Of a stretch of 62,500 nt of DNA, positions 21,501 through 32,038 are shown piece after piece (positions within the stretch are counted from its first letter, which is position 1; each line of letters opens with the position of its first letter). The notes beneath the pieces are model-generated. The model was not told the DNA's origin, made no database searches, and was given only the letters and a program-made list of their open reading frames with translations. This DNA comes from Chromera velia. Its lineage: Eukaryota > Sar > Chromeraceae. The stretch lies in the NCBI GenBank assembly GCA_018398765.1, contig JAHBMJ010002443.1, positions 25,770 through 88,269 of the forward strand, written 5' to 3'. The translations under genes and the position numbers were made by a program.

Positions 21501-23632
21501 CCCCTCCCGCACGCCTCCACCCCGGAGAGTCCCCGCACACTCTCCTTTACCATGAGTTCCCCCGTTATTACACATTCAACAACAGCACCAAGACCTGGAA
21601 GCTGCGAGACAGAGTCAAGAAGGCCCTTGATAGGGGAAGGCCATGGGCCAATGCGGGAGTGGAGAAGGCTGTGGGGAGGGTTCATTGGGCTTCTCCCAGC
21701 CAGGGAGAGCGATTTTTCCTTCGCCTGTGCCTCATTCATCAGAAGGGTGCCACCTCTTTTGACGATTTGAAAACAGTGGGTGGTGTGACATATCCAACCT
21801 ACCGTGAGGCCGGAGTTGCCTTGGGGGTGGTGATGGATGACAATGAATGGCGGGATGCTCTCAGTGATGCTGATCTGTGGGCAACCCCCGCTCAACTGAG
21901 AGATCTCTTCTGTGTGATTCTCGCATACAACGCCCCTGCTGATCCTCCAGGTCTGTGGAATGCCTTCAAAGATTCCATGTCCGATGACTTCAGACACCAG
22001 AGGCAACAGCAGCAAGGGGTCCCTCGCCATGTCCCCTTCCCCTTCACAGCAGAGGACTACAACTGTGCCCTCAGATATATCGACGACCGGCTGGCGGCAC
22101 ACAGCAAGTCCCTCAGAGATTTCTCCCTCCCCGTCCCCCCTCCCCCTGCAGCGGGTCCGCAAAGACCCCGAGTCGTGCAAGCCGAGCTCGACTTCAACCC
22201 AGCCGCAAAAGCACAGTACTACAGCACGCATCTCCCCCTCCTCAATGCAGAGCAACGAGCGCTGCATGATGCAGTCATGACTGCACTGACACAGCAAGAG
22301 GGAGCAGCGTTTTTCCTTGATGCGCCAGCAGGAACAGGAAAAACGTTTACGGAGTGCGTTTGCCTTTCGGGGGAAAGACAACACGGCAATCCTGCCATTG
22401 CAGTTGCATCCACAGGCATCGCAGCCACTCTCCTCCCCCTCGGAACCACAGCACACTCCAGATTCGGTGTCCCCCTAGAAGTAGACGACGAAACCACATA
22501 TTGTCCTTCCAAAAATTCGGCCACAGCCCAACTCATTCGCATGGCAAGGCTGGTAGTGTGGGATGAAATCACAATGACGAAAAAGCAGATCGTCGCAGCA
22601 GTCAAAAGATGGGTGGAGGACGTTCGGGGAGGGGATGAATGGGGCGGCATGGTGTGGATTTTCTCTGGAGATTGGCGCCAATGTCTGCCCGTCATTCCGA
22701 ACTCCCCCCGCACTTTCATTGTGTCTTCCACTCTCAAAAGATGGCAGCATTGGCCTTCTTTCAAGATTTTCAGGTTGACACAGAACATGAGAGTGCAGCG
22801 CTTGATTGCACAGGGGAGGGACGCTTCGAAGCAGCAGGAGTGGGCAGAACTTCTGTTGAGAGTAGAGGATGGAGTGGGAGGGAACACGATCACTCTCCCA
22901 GCGTCCTTGAGGAGTTCTGCCTCCACACACATTGAATTCATTATAGAGATCTTCGGTGACCTCACCAGCGGAAACATCCGTCCTGAAATCGTTGCCACCC
23001 GCGCAATTCTTGCACCCAAAAACGATGACACAAACGAAATCAACCGAGTTGCCACAGAGATGTATCCAGGCGCAGAGAGAGAGTACAAGAGCGTTGACGT
23101 CTCTTCCGATCCGGAGATGGGTCATCTGTTGGTTCCCGAATTTCTCAATGGTTTACAGCCTTCAGGACTTCCCCCCCACAAACTCCGACTGAAGCGTTTC
23201 ATGCCCCTCATTCTCATTCGAAACCTCAATAAGACAAGAGGATTGGCAAACGGAACACGTCTGATTCTTTTGTACATGGGGGACAAATACCTTCAGTGTC
23301 GCGTCATCACAGGACCCCGAACAGGAAAGGAGGTTTTGATCCCTAGATTGAATTTAGAAACAGAACAAAAGGGAAAGCAGGCGTTCAAGTTTCACAGAAG
23401 GCAATTTCCTGTCCTCCCTGCTTTTGCTTTGACCATCAATCGGTCTCAGGGACAAACCCTCGAGCGTATGGGTCTTTGTTTGGCCTCAGAGGTCTTTGCG
23501 CACGGGCAGGGATACGTTGCGCTCTCAAGATGCGGAGAAGAGGAGGGGGCAAAGATTTTCAATCCCGACGAAATTGGATGGATTACCCCAATCCAATTCA
23601 AAAACGTTGTGTATGAGGAGATTTTGCAGTAA
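18597..23632 (+). CDS. Helitron Rep-helicase (three exons, one frameshift)
   Basis: This is the transposase of the Helitron. Exons are 18597-19640, 19742-20978 and 21181-23632, joined at GT-AG junctions that restore conserved motifs; the product is about 1,577 residues. Exon 1 has a proline-rich start, a CPQC...CC zinc-finger-like region and 'FLTNIRSYNNAFAFAS', typical of Helitron N-termini. Exon 2 contains the nuclease motif 'RGLPHLHLLLWL' (HLH codons 20530-20538, about residue 611). Exon 3 opens with 'KYLNKYVYKG', whose tyrosines (codons 21191 and 21203) are the expected nicking pair. A PIF1-type helicase follows: Walker A 'DAPAGTGKT' (22319-22345), Walker B 'VVWDEI', 'GDWRQ', 'TQNMR' and 'NRSQGQT'. 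One base appears to be missing near 19858, between '...NPLVDP' and 'LLFPKGDQGW'. This copy is therefore probably inactive unless the base is an assembly error. Confidence 0.95.
19641..19741 (+). other. Intron 1 of the Rep-helicase gene
   Basis: A 101-bp phase-0 GT-AG intron with a pyrimidine-rich 3' end. Removing it joins 'NLPRSSE' to 'LAAFVPDG', the order expected in Helitron proteins. Confidence 0.85.
20979..21180 (+). other. Intron 2 of the Rep-helicase gene
   Basis: A 202-bp GT-AG intron directly in front of the two-tyrosine motif. Removing it joins 'EFCRSVK' to 'CVKYLNKY' in frame. It is filled by a GT-rich microsatellite. Confidence 0.88.
21028..21118. repeat. (GT)n / (GA)n microsatellite in a Helitron intron
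   Basis: Two GT tracts separated by a short GA tract occupy most of intron 2. Its length would be expected to vary between element copies. Confidence 0.9.
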
Positions 23633-24167
23633 AAACTTGATCAATAAATTCACTATTCCTCTTGTTAAATAATATACATTTACCTATCTGGATCAAACCT
23701 AGGCTCAAACACCTCTTTGCTCAACACAGTTTTGGCAGCGCACCAATGCGGCTTGCGTACGCGCCCATGTCACGTCACCCAAGTGACCCAACCCCCCCCT
23801 CCTCTCCACGCTCCGGCCCCCGGACCCCCTCTTTCCGACCAAAAAGCCACCCATCACCGACCCCCAACCTCTTCTGCCTTCAACAAGCACCATCTGCAAA
23901 GACAAAAATTCATCAAAGGTTATGCTCGCAGACAAAGCCATGAAGTGCGTCAAGTTTCGGCCCGTATCCCAATATATCGACTTGTCTTGGACTCTCACTG
24001 ATCATTGACATCGATCCAACGGCCTCACAGCCTCCCAGACAAGCACACAAGGCTACACCTCTGATCAAACAAATACTTGTTTGTGTAGGCTGAGCAAAAG
24101 GCTATACGCAGACAAAAGAGAGTCTCACGCGTCCTTTTGGTCTAAAAGCATAAGTGAATAACTCACC
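23633..24167. other. Helitron internal spacer between convergent genes
   Basis: Lies between the stop of the plus-strand Rep-helicase and the stop of the minus-strand frame. It has no good frame. It presumably holds the two 3' untranslated regions, and AATAAA occurs at 23643-23648, shortly after the helicase stop. Confidence 0.5.
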
Positions 24168-25182
24168 TCAGTCCTCAGGCCCAAAAAGAGGTCCTTCAGC
24201 ACCTTCCGCCGCCTCTCCATCCCCCCTGGTATCTCCCTCTGTCCCTTCCACGCGCTGACGCTTCGAAGCGACAACAGGTGTAGCGCTGCTTCTCTCTCTG
24301 CTTCTGTTCTCACTCACACGACCACTTTCCGTCTGCTCTTCCTCAACCCTTTCTCCTTCCTCCCTCTCGCCCTCACCACTCCCACTGCCCTCACCCGACC
24401 TTGCTTCAGTCTGAACCTGACTCCCTCCTCCATCACCCAAAACTTCATCCAGATCATCCAAATTCACAGTGCCAGACAGGTCCGTAGGAGCAGCCGCGGC
24501 AACGGGAAGCACAGGAGCCGCGGCCACAGGAAGCACAGGAGGAAGACTCTGATTGGATCTCATGGTGGGAATAGGATCTCTCGGGATGCTGAATTTGTTT
24601 GTCTTGAGCTCTGCATGGTATACGGCAATCTCAGCGAAAACCGCATCAACGGCTCTGCACAGATGCGTCTCCAAGGCTGCCATACTATTGCCTTCGACAC
24701 AGTTCCGCACAACTTTAAAAACAATCCCATCGGCAATCCGCGTCTTGTTCAGGCCGACCCTCTCCCCCCCCAGTTTCCACCCTGTGATCACGAAAGGGGA
24801 CAGGACAGCACGAGCCGGCGGGGTCCCTGTCGCTTCCTGCCGGTTGTGGTTCAAAAAGAGCACCTGCTCATTAATATATTTGACCAAATATGGGGTCGCA
24901 TGAAATTTCAGGAGTTCCACGTACCATTCCTGAGTCACAGACAGATAGACAGCCTTTTTGGCCCACCTCCACGTTGGAGGGACGCTCATACTAACGTTCC
25001 GTACACAGCTTCGCTTGCTTCCACAGAAGAAAAGAGAATGAAGTGACAATGAGGGCTGCCTCGTCTCTGGTATTCAATTACCGCAAACACGACCCAATCA
25101 GACGCAATGAACACAACCCACATTCCTACACGCCAGGACAACCTTTCAAAATGCAACACAACCTTCACCACACTCCGGACGT
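24168..25182 (-). CDS. Opposite-strand Helitron gene with HUH-like nuclease motifs
   Basis: The minus strand is open from about 25182, with the motif 'VIEYQRRGSPHCHFILF' (PHCH; His codons 25051-25049 and 25045-25043). The pattern E-x-Q-x-R-G-x-P-H-x-H is typical of the HUH metal-binding motif of Rep nucleases. That frame closes near 24986. An overlapping frame (25049-24168) then continues with 'HATPYLVKYINEQVLFLNHN', where Y-x3-Y resembles the catalytic tyrosine pair. After it comes a domain of about 110 residues and an acidic, low-complexity C-terminus. The two frames must be joined by an unseen intron or a frameshift. A GTGAGT donor lies just past the last stop. Known Helitrons carry RPA-like, OTU or endonuclease accessory genes; a second Rep-like gene in opposite orientation would be unusual. 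Alternatives are a nested element remnant or chance motifs. Confidence 0.5.
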
Positions 25183-25338
25183 CTCACAGAACACACCAAA
25201 AGGACACAACACAAACCTATTCTCCCTGAAGGAAACCATTTTTGGACGAGACGCCTACAAAAATCCACATCGCCTACGCCTACGCATACATACGCTTACA
25301 ATTTACCACCCACACCCACACATCGCACCATACACACC

Positions 25339-25415
25339 CGTATAGCTCAGTCCGTGGGACACCTGCATCCCATGCGATAGGTTCCGGGTTCGAACCCACC
25401 CACTCCGCTTTTTTT
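25339..25415 (+). promoter_or_regulatory. tRNA-like Pol III promoter (A and B boxes) with T7 terminator
   Basis: 'TAGCTCAGTCCGTGG' at 25343-25357 matches a Pol III A box and 'GGTTCGAACCC' at 25387-25397 a B box, with tRNA-like spacing. They are followed by seven T residues (25409-25415), a Pol III stop signal. I could not fold it into a tRNA: the acceptor and T stems mismatch. A tRNA-derived SINE head or tRNA pseudogene is more likely than a working tRNA. The B-box region is a perfect palindrome, GGGTTCGAACCC. It lies only 12 bases before the CTAG end of the Helitron, counting from the T run. Confidence 0.6.
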
Positions 25416-25430
25416 GACAGGCCAGGCTAG

Positions 25431-25978
25431 TGTATATATATACACGTAGATGAGGAAGCACACATTTGTTGTTTGCTCAAAATTTTTATCTATATAAATT
25501 GAAGTCAGCTACGTTTTTAACAAGATTCAATCAAAGAGTATATTGATTTAAGCAAAAGAGACCTATAATTTCGACTGAAGCTGTCTGATACCTGTCTGCT
25601 AAACTTGAATGTGTGAACAACGCATGCGTAGAACAATACAAAGTGCGATGCGCGAGCCCTAAGATGCAACACAGCTGGGGCTGCTCTGAGTCAGCACAAA
25701 ATCCCAAGTAGAATGGTAATAGTTGGATGTTTAGGTTCAATCAAAGATCTCCGCGTTTCCCTCTGATTCCATCTGATTGACCATCCACTTCTTTCCTCGA
25801 ACACTGGAGGCAAATCTCTTCCATGGGAAATCAGGGTACCAGTCATGGACAGCGTTCAGCAAAGAAAAGGGAAGCTGCTTCTGTGCAGTCAGCTTAAAAC
25901 CCCAACATACTATTTCAGAGACTTCCCAATTTTGTTTATGCGGAGGGGAGGAGACTCTCTGAGTTCCAAAGATGTCGT
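25431..25978 (-). mobile_element. R1 repeat, copy 1, coding side
   Basis: Continuation of the R1 copy interrupted by the Helitron. From 25431 it runs through the shared non-coding region. It then encodes, on the minus strand, the same C-terminal peptide as the R1 copy at 58.8-59.1 kb, including 'NWEVSE' and 'CWGFKLTAQKQLPFSLLNAV'. Similarity stops near 25978, so this copy is truncated at its 5' end relative to the copy at 57.9-59.6 kb. Confidence 0.85.
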
Positions 25979-26430
25979 GGTGAGCTCAGGCAAGATCACA
26001 CATGAGACGGGAGCAATTCTTTCTTTCTTGTCTGCTACTGCAGCACTTGTGCGACTGAGGGGAATCCATCTGTCTACAGAATCTTCGACTCTCTCCTCCC
26101 GCCGGCCTGCACTGCCTACAGGCGCAGCATCTCGACCATCGAACTCTGCACTGCATGTAATTAAGGAAAAGAGACAGAGGAGGAGCAGGGCGAGCGTACT
26201 CAATTGACAGGGGATTGTGATCAGTCAGTCCTCTTCTGCGCTCCGATAATGCTTTTTCTAGCAGAGTTTCCACCTCCCTTCATCGATCGACCACACAGTG
26301 CATTGAGACCCCTTCACGTCGCCGCCCAGTCAGAACTCAGCGTCGGACTTCCACACTCCGTCCTGAACCTCCCCGCCGTCATCATCCTTCTCTTCCTTCA
26401 TCGTCCAATCAGAGGGATAAGGAAGTCTCC

Positions 26431-26721
26431 CTACCCCCCCTCAAAGCGAATCCACACCCCCTCAGGCGTCAGTCGGACTGAGGCTTTCCCTGATTCCCTG
26501 ACAGACGGCAGCAGTTTTTTACTCCGCTTCTCATACAGAGTCACATGTGCCATCTGCGGAACCGCATATCCACAAACTGACCTTGGCCGCCTCCGTGAAG
26601 GAAGAAACTTGAAAAGGCCCCCCCCATTGGGATCCCGAGTCCTGACTGCATGGTCGAGTTCGTTGACCCATTGGATCCATGTGGACTTTTCGTTTGTTGC
26701 TCTGGTGGCAACATTAATCAA
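26431..26721 (-). CDS. Exon of a repeated hypothetical family, copy 1
   Basis: The minus-strand frame contains 'GGLFKFLPSRRRPRSVCGYA' followed by 'VPQMAHVTLYEKRSK' and ends at a stop after '...GVWIRFEGG', with a GTAGGG donor-like site overlapping. The same exon recurs at 27553-27765 and, shortened, at 35483-35565. Conservation of the peptide between copies supports that it was coding. Function unknown. Confidence 0.5.
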   Translation of the reverse strand: MINVATRATNEKSTWIQWVNELDHAVRTRDPNGGGLFKFLPSRRRPRSVCGYAVPQMAHVTLYEKRSKKLLPSVRESGKASVRLTPEGVWIRFEGG

Positions 26722-27394
26722 TCAGAGTTCGTTCTCATCAATTGAAAGCCAGCCTCTCCTCATCGGCATGCGCCCGCCTTCGCCGTGTAGCCACATTGCT
26801 TCGTGCAGGACACTGCTGTATATTGAAGTGTATTGGAGTCGGGAGACAAGCTTCCTCTAAGCTACTTCGAAGCTTACCGGAAAATGCCAGCTGATCAATC
26901 GATTGGTCCTGCTGCGGGTGCTTTGCCTTGAGGGTATACCACTCTTGTAAAAGCTCAGTGCAGACATTCATTGAAGGTGTGACCGGTCTATCGACAGACA
27001 GCCTCGAACGAGTAGAGGCCGCCCGCCCTCCAGGAAGACCTGTGGCAGCCGGAAATCTATTCACAGACGCGGGGCATCCTCCGTCTGGATCAACTGACAT
27101 AACACTCTGAGAGGAGCCTCGGGGAAGGCTTCCATAACTCCTCACGGAGCCGGCTCCCCGGCCAATTCCACCGAACATCAGTCTGACGCACTCGTACAGC
27201 ATATGATCAAAGAGATAACAAGGCAAGCAGTTTATGCAAACGATCGATTTACTGAAAGCCTCAACTATAAGTCATAAATTTGGGATCGATGTAAATCGAG
27301 AGGACGCGAGCGAGAGGAGGTTAATTTGAGTATATGCAAAGTCGATCGATCAATCTGAAAGCGATCTCGATCGCGCTTCGAATGAAATGAAATC

Positions 27395-27540
27395 ATGCAT
27401 GTTGCATGCACGGGTTGAAAAAAGAAAATGCATGCGCCGGTGCATGCCGGTTCACGCCGGTGCAAGCAACGCTTCCCGGTGCAACAGTGTTTCACGCCGG
27501 TGCATGCCGGTGCACGCCCGAGCAGGCCGGTTCGGGCCGG
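27395..27540. repeat. Degenerate GCCGGTGCATG tandem repeat
   Basis: About ten imperfect repeats of a 10-base unit close to GCCGGTGCAT, mixed with TGCATGC palindromes. The tract directly precedes a copy of the repeated exon at 27553. It is strongly GC-rich relative to the sequence to its left. Confidence 0.75.
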
Positions 27541-27552
27541 GGCCGCTTGTAG

Positions 27553-27765
27553 TGTGACAGATGGCAGCAGCCTGTTTGCTCCGCTTCTGATATAGAGTCA
27601 CATGTGCCATCTGCGGAACCGCACATCCACAAACTGACCTTGGCCGCCTCCGTGAAGGAAGAAACTTGAAAAGGCCCCCCCATCGAGATCCCGAGTCCTG
27701 ACTGCATGGTCAAGTTCGTTGACCTACTGGGTCTGTGTGGAGTTTTCGTTTGTTGCTCTGTGACA
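27553..27765 (-). pseudogene. Copy 2 of the repeated exon
   Basis: About 210 bp closely matching 26505-26715, encoding 'GGLFKFLPSRRRPRSVCGCA' on the minus strand. A tyrosine is replaced by cysteine. The part corresponding to the end of the copy-1 exon is missing and replaced by the GC-rich repeat. Probably a partial duplicate. Confidence 0.6.
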
Positions 27766-28586
27766 GTTGTGTGCGTCGTTGCACGGGTTGAATAGGAGGA
27801 GGGGCGGGGGGGTTTCCTTCCGCTCCTCCTTCCGCTGCATACAGACAGTCAGACGCAGAGAAAGCATGTCCACTTTGTCTTGCCCAATTGCACTCTTGCA
27901 AACGCGATCGATCAGACAGTGACTCACCCTAGCCCGGTTGCCTTTTTTCCCGGAACCTTTTCACTTTCAACCCCTCTCTTTCACGTCGGCGATCTTGAAT
28001 TGACTGGGTATTTTGAATCCATGTTTCGGACCATCTCATTCTCTCTGTTTTTTGAACATCTTTCCACCACCTCTTTCACTGTACGTACTATTTACTGTCT
28101 CACTTGATTTGACTATCTTTCCACTTTTACTGTCCGTCAGCGTGTTCACCACGGTCCCTACTCCTTTCTCCTCTGCATTCAAACCGATTTTGCGTGTCCT
28201 TCACTGCCTTATCCCCGAGAGACGGACCGCATCGCTCAGGAGGACGGGGTGGAATTTCTCCTTCCTCTCTTCCTCCCACTGCATGCAGGCAGTCAAACAA
28301 AGACAAAACACGGACATTTCGAATGCACACACAGATCTAAAAGAGGCCATTTCAGCGCCACGATATGCCCATGCAGTTTGTCTCCACTCTCTCGTAGCAA
28401 GGGACACGGGGAGTATGGCGGCGGACCGGGACTCTCACAGACTCATCAGGGTCACTTCTATCTTCGCTTCTTTTTTTTTGCCGATCGATTCAAAAGAGAG
28501 TGAGTTCAAAATTTGATTCTCTCTGCGTTGTCTTCCTGACGTGATACATACACGATGAAGAACTCGAGCTTTTATCACTCACTTGC
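27766..28586. other. No confident gene
   Basis: Two similar pyrimidine-rich patches (about 27790-27870 and 28245-28320) each contain a GCATRCAGRCAGTCA core and may be a diverged duplication. No exon was assigned. Confidence 0.3.
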
Positions 28587-29110
28587 AGAATCGAAAGAAC
28601 GACATGATGTTTGTCCTAACCAAGCCGCAGAACGCAGACAACCTTTTTTCTGTGTCTGAGGTATCAATAGACGGACGCTTCACTTTTCCCTGTGGCTATT
28701 TGTGCGTTTCGTCTTTCCATCCCACGCAGGAAGTCGACCAGCCGCTGCTGTATTCCATGTGTGTTCAAGCACATGCATCCACATCAGGATTCTCCATGCG
28801 CTGCATGAAAGAAGCTCATCTACACTTCTAACGACATAGCACTGAGACCGCATACGGTGTTTCAGGGGAGGAACATATATACAGGTCGTCATGGACGGTG
28901 GTAGACAGTGGCTGACTGTTGTTCGGAATGTTGTTTACACATGACGCGTTGTTTTGATCATCTGCGTGGAGGTGTCCCACAATTTGCATATGAATTGGAG
29001 AATGTCTACAGTACTACTGCTAACCTGGACAATTGGAGGAGGGATCTGCCCTCCTCGAATGAAAGCGCTCGGCCCAAGCCAGGAGGAGTGAATGCACGAA
29101 TTCGTTCAGT
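28587..29110 (+). CDS. Hypothetical plus-strand gene
   Basis: Exon 28587-28661 lies between a CTTGCAG acceptor and a GAG|GTATCA donor and encodes 'NRKNDMMFVLTKPQNADNLF'. After a 67-bp intron ending CCCACGCAG, the next exon begins 'EVDQPLLYSMCVQAHAS'. A third coding-looking patch at about 28970-29110 contains 'FAYELENVYSTTANLDNWRR'. The consistent splice signals favour a real gene. It is one of few host genes on this strand. No family was recognised. Confidence 0.4.
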
Positions 29111-29780
29111 TCTTCGGTTTATTTCCTTCTCTATCTGCTGGTTGTTGTTAATGAATCGATAAACGAGTCCATGTGCACTCATTTTTGAGAATCAGGACCA
29201 GAATGGCTTCCAAAGCTTTCACCGATGAAACAACGCCACAAGCACACAGCGTGTGTTGCATGTATCGATGTATGTGCACTCTTCCTCTCGACAGTGCATC
29301 GAATTCCTGGCAGAAGTGAAGAAGGGACGAGTGTGGACAACGTCTCGAGGATGCCGGGGCATCCTGGAGCTGGACAGGGCCCGCGTACTTCCACGTCCTG
29401 CCACACTCCTCCGTGCCCCTTTCCCCTTAAACTTCATGGGTAGAGGTCCTGCACCACCTGCAAAAAAAAAGAGTGACGACGAAGGTGAACATATCGACAG
29501 TGAGCATGATCAGAGTGACAATTTCGTTCAACCGACAGGGTGGCCCCTCACACTCGCAACGGCTTCTGCATCAAGAGTCAGCAGCATGCAGTGACACATA
29601 CATCGCACTACATATCCTCCGTATCCCGACGCATACACACCGTATACATCCCGTACTGAACGCATCTGAGAGCAGGTGCTTCAACAAGGACGTTGACAAC
29701 AAAGAGAAAAGCGATTGCAGCAGCAGTGCACAAAGCCCAGGACGAAAAGGCAAGGGCGGGCTGCGACATTGCATGGCGAC

Positions 29781-30224
29781 TTAATTTAGAGCCTTCTGGA
29801 TATAGAAGGACTCTGTGAATGCCCCTGAACCCTGGAACTTTACCGCGATCATCTCCTCCTCAGAAGAGAAGGGCCGGCAGAATGACGCGAAGTCCTCCCC
29901 CCCCACTCCCCTCTCCTCCTCGTCCTCCTCTCCCTCCACGACAACTGCCATCTCGGCAGCCAGCCGATTTTCCTGCGCCTCCCTCTGGAGCATCGAGGGA
30001 GGGCGAACGGCTTTGACGCGAGGCCCGCCCGCCAGGGTTGTTGTGGTGGCGGTGGTGGGCACTGTGGTGGTGGCAGTGGTGATAGGCACCGTCGGGAGGT
30101 AGCCGTGCCCCCTATAGATCATATAACCCCCCTTAGGGGGAGTGACAGAGAACTCATCCTCTGCGGTGGCAGAGGAAGCACCGCAGCAAGACGAAAAGGC
30201 GTCGGAGCCTTGCCCGTTGCCCAT
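29781..30224 (-). CDS. Hypothetical protein with possible N-myristoylation start
   Basis: A complete 147-codon frame from ATG to TAA. It begins 'MGNGQGSDAFSSCCGASS'. MG at the start with serine and cysteines just after is the typical arrangement for N-myristoylation plus palmitoylation, which would place the protein on a membrane. A threonine-rich low-complexity run (about residues 48-65) and an acidic run follow. Near the end is 'EEEMIAVKFQGSGAFTESFY'. The frame at 35709-36310 carries a similar Thr-rich run. Function unknown; it could also be the first exon of a longer gene. Confidence 0.5.
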   Translation of the reverse strand: MGNGQGSDAFSSCCGASSATAEDEFSVTPPKGGYMIYRGHGYLPTVPITTATTTVPTTATTTTLAGGPRVKAVRPPSMLQREAQENRLAAEMAVVVEGEEDEEERGVGGEDFASFCRPFSSEEEMIAVKFQGSGAFTESFYIQKALN

Positions 30225-32038
30225 AATGCAGTCTTTCGATTTGAATAAACTGAATTTGCTCAGTCGCGTTCAGTCTGGTTTTAGAGACAGACGGAGTCCG
30301 AAAGATTCTCAGAGACGCGGTGTGTTCGGTTATGTTCGGTTGACCGAGCTGTCAGGTGGTGCGAGAGATGCGAGTGAAGTAAACGATCGTTCGATCACTT
30401 CGATCTGTGAAGTGTGTTGCGTGGCTGACGTTCAGCAAATTTGTCGGCCGAAAATAATTCGTTTTTAGTGACTCGGAGTGCAGTGCCGGCAAAAAGTGTT
30501 TCAATTCATCAAACCCCACCACGAGCACATACCGAGGAGGTCTAGAGCTCTTCACCGGACAGTCTCTGCATGCCTCTGTCTCTGTCTCCATCCGCCAAGA
30601 GGGCGGCGAGGAAAGAAGCCTCAGCGACCCGCCCCTCCAGGAAACGCTGTCTGCATGCGTACTCTTCACCCCCCTGTGAAATGACACGCGGTGGCCATCT
30701 AGGAACTCACTCACGCAACATTAGAGTGTGTGTCTCGTATTTTGGGGATGTGAATCTGCGCGCAAAATCAAAAGTCCAAGGCACATGGGAAAAGTGTGAG
30801 CCTCCACCTCCCTCCATCTGGCCTGAGGGGCCACCCCTCGTATGATCCAAGCGCGATCGTCTCCTACCAGAGACGAGGCTGCCTTTACTGCAGACAAGAC
30901 CTCCCCAAACTTCCATTCTAGTGCCCACCTCTTCGTTGCACGCGAGGGAGGCAACGTGCCTGCACGCAATTATATTTTGGGCCCAGGATGGCAGCTCAGC
31001 AATGCGTACACCGTCAGTCTATGTATGCATGCATGGGAGTGGAGTTTTCAATTTCGCATTTTTTTGATCAGCTCATGGTTTTTCTTAGCCTATAGTCTTC
31101 GTCCTCCGGGGGCCACTATAATGTGAGGGCTGAATGTTTTTTGTCTTGAAGAATTCAGGTGGCTTCCATACAGCTAAGAGTTTTGTAGAAGATTTCCTCC
31201 CTTCCTCCGCTCCTGTCAATGTCTACCATAAGACGCAACAGGTAAGACATCAGAAACGCTTCTACCACAACTACACAAACGTCAGTGCCCCGTGTCACGT
31301 ATGCCTCCCGCTCGAATTCTGTCTTTCTCGACTTGAAGCTTGTCCGTAAGGTGTTCATCAAAACAAACAAATTGTCATGCATACATACAAATGGGCCTAC
31401 GTGTGGCCGGTGAGGAGGGACGCATTAAAATCCAGGAACCACGCCAAGTTGGAGAGCTCCCCAACGATCAGTCTCTGATTCCCGTCCTTCTCCTTGATGG
31501 GATCAGCCCTGCATGCTTATAGAGGATCCGCGAGGTAGTGACTCAAAGTCAAATTAGAGGATTTGGCAGACATAGAAACACTGCAAGTCTGGAAAGGTGA
31601 AAATCCGAACCCGTGCACAGCATCCCCGACTTCAAACAAATTGAATTAGATTCTGCAGAGGAGTCCGAAAACTTACAAGAAAAACGAAAGATTTTCATCT
31701 TCATCACACTGCACGCTCCCCTTCACTCGGAGAGTTTCCTCCCTCTCCACCTCCTCCTGCCCCTCCCCCTTCTTCATTCTGCATTCTGTCCAGCAAGAGG
31801 GCCCGCTCCTCGAGGTCTGTTCTATGCTGAGTACTCCGCTCAGGAGGGGCGTAGCCCCCGTTCAGCCTAGAAAGAGTCAGATTGCCTGCCGGTGACTTCA
31901 ATTCTACTTTCACCACTTCCCTCATCTACTCTCCATATTGTCCCATGATTGTGAAGGGAAACCTTTTCTTCATTTCTGTTTCGAACTTTTCAGGGTCTGC
32001 CTTGTAAAGGCTCATGAGGTCTCACATATCTTCGTTTG
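30225..32038. other. Scattered exon-like patches, no gene model
   Basis: Minus-strand patches with protein-like composition are visible near 30930-30840 ('LEWKFGEVLSAVKAASSLVG'), 31380-31250 ('RTSFKSRKTEFEREAY') and 31925-31760 ('KSPAGNLTLSRLNGGYAPPE'). I could not place their splice sites or join them. Confidence 0.3.

Larger units (their letters stand above)
18131..25430 (+). mobile_element. Autonomous Helitron, 7.3 kb
   Basis: Helitrons are rolling-circle DNA transposons that begin with TC, end in CTRR, insert between A and T and make no target duplication. This element begins TCTACTATACTTAACCC at 18131, preceded by A, and ends CTAG at 25427-25430, followed by T. The flanks join into the (TA)n tract of the R1 repeat, which other copies in the window show unbroken. 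Inside are a full Rep-helicase gene, an opposite-strand frame with HUH-like and two-tyrosine motifs, and a tRNA-like segment near the 3' end. The usual terminal hairpin is not obvious within 15 bases of CTAG. The palindrome GGGTTCGAACCC at 25386-25397 is the nearest strong one. Confidence 0.95.

Noticed and set aside
21401-22456. Long minus-strand open frame of 351 codons
   Set aside because: Lies entirely antisense to the Rep-helicase exon. The plus-strand frame has all helicase motifs.
22219-23088. Minus-strand frame of 289 codons
   Set aside because: Antisense shadow of the PIF1 helicase domain.
23695-23702. CTAG at 23698 as the Helitron 3' end
   Set aside because: The junction to the R1 repeat is at 25430, which fixes the true end. 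The earlier CTAG is not followed by target sequence.
24168-25049. RPA-like single-stranded DNA-binding protein
   Set aside because: Helitrons often carry RPA genes, but I see no RPA zinc finger or clear OB-fold pattern. The PHCH and Y-x3-Y motifs fit a Rep nuclease better.
25339-25405. Working tRNA gene
   Set aside because: A and B boxes are good, but the acceptor, D and T stems do not pair. It is kept only as a tRNA-like promoter.
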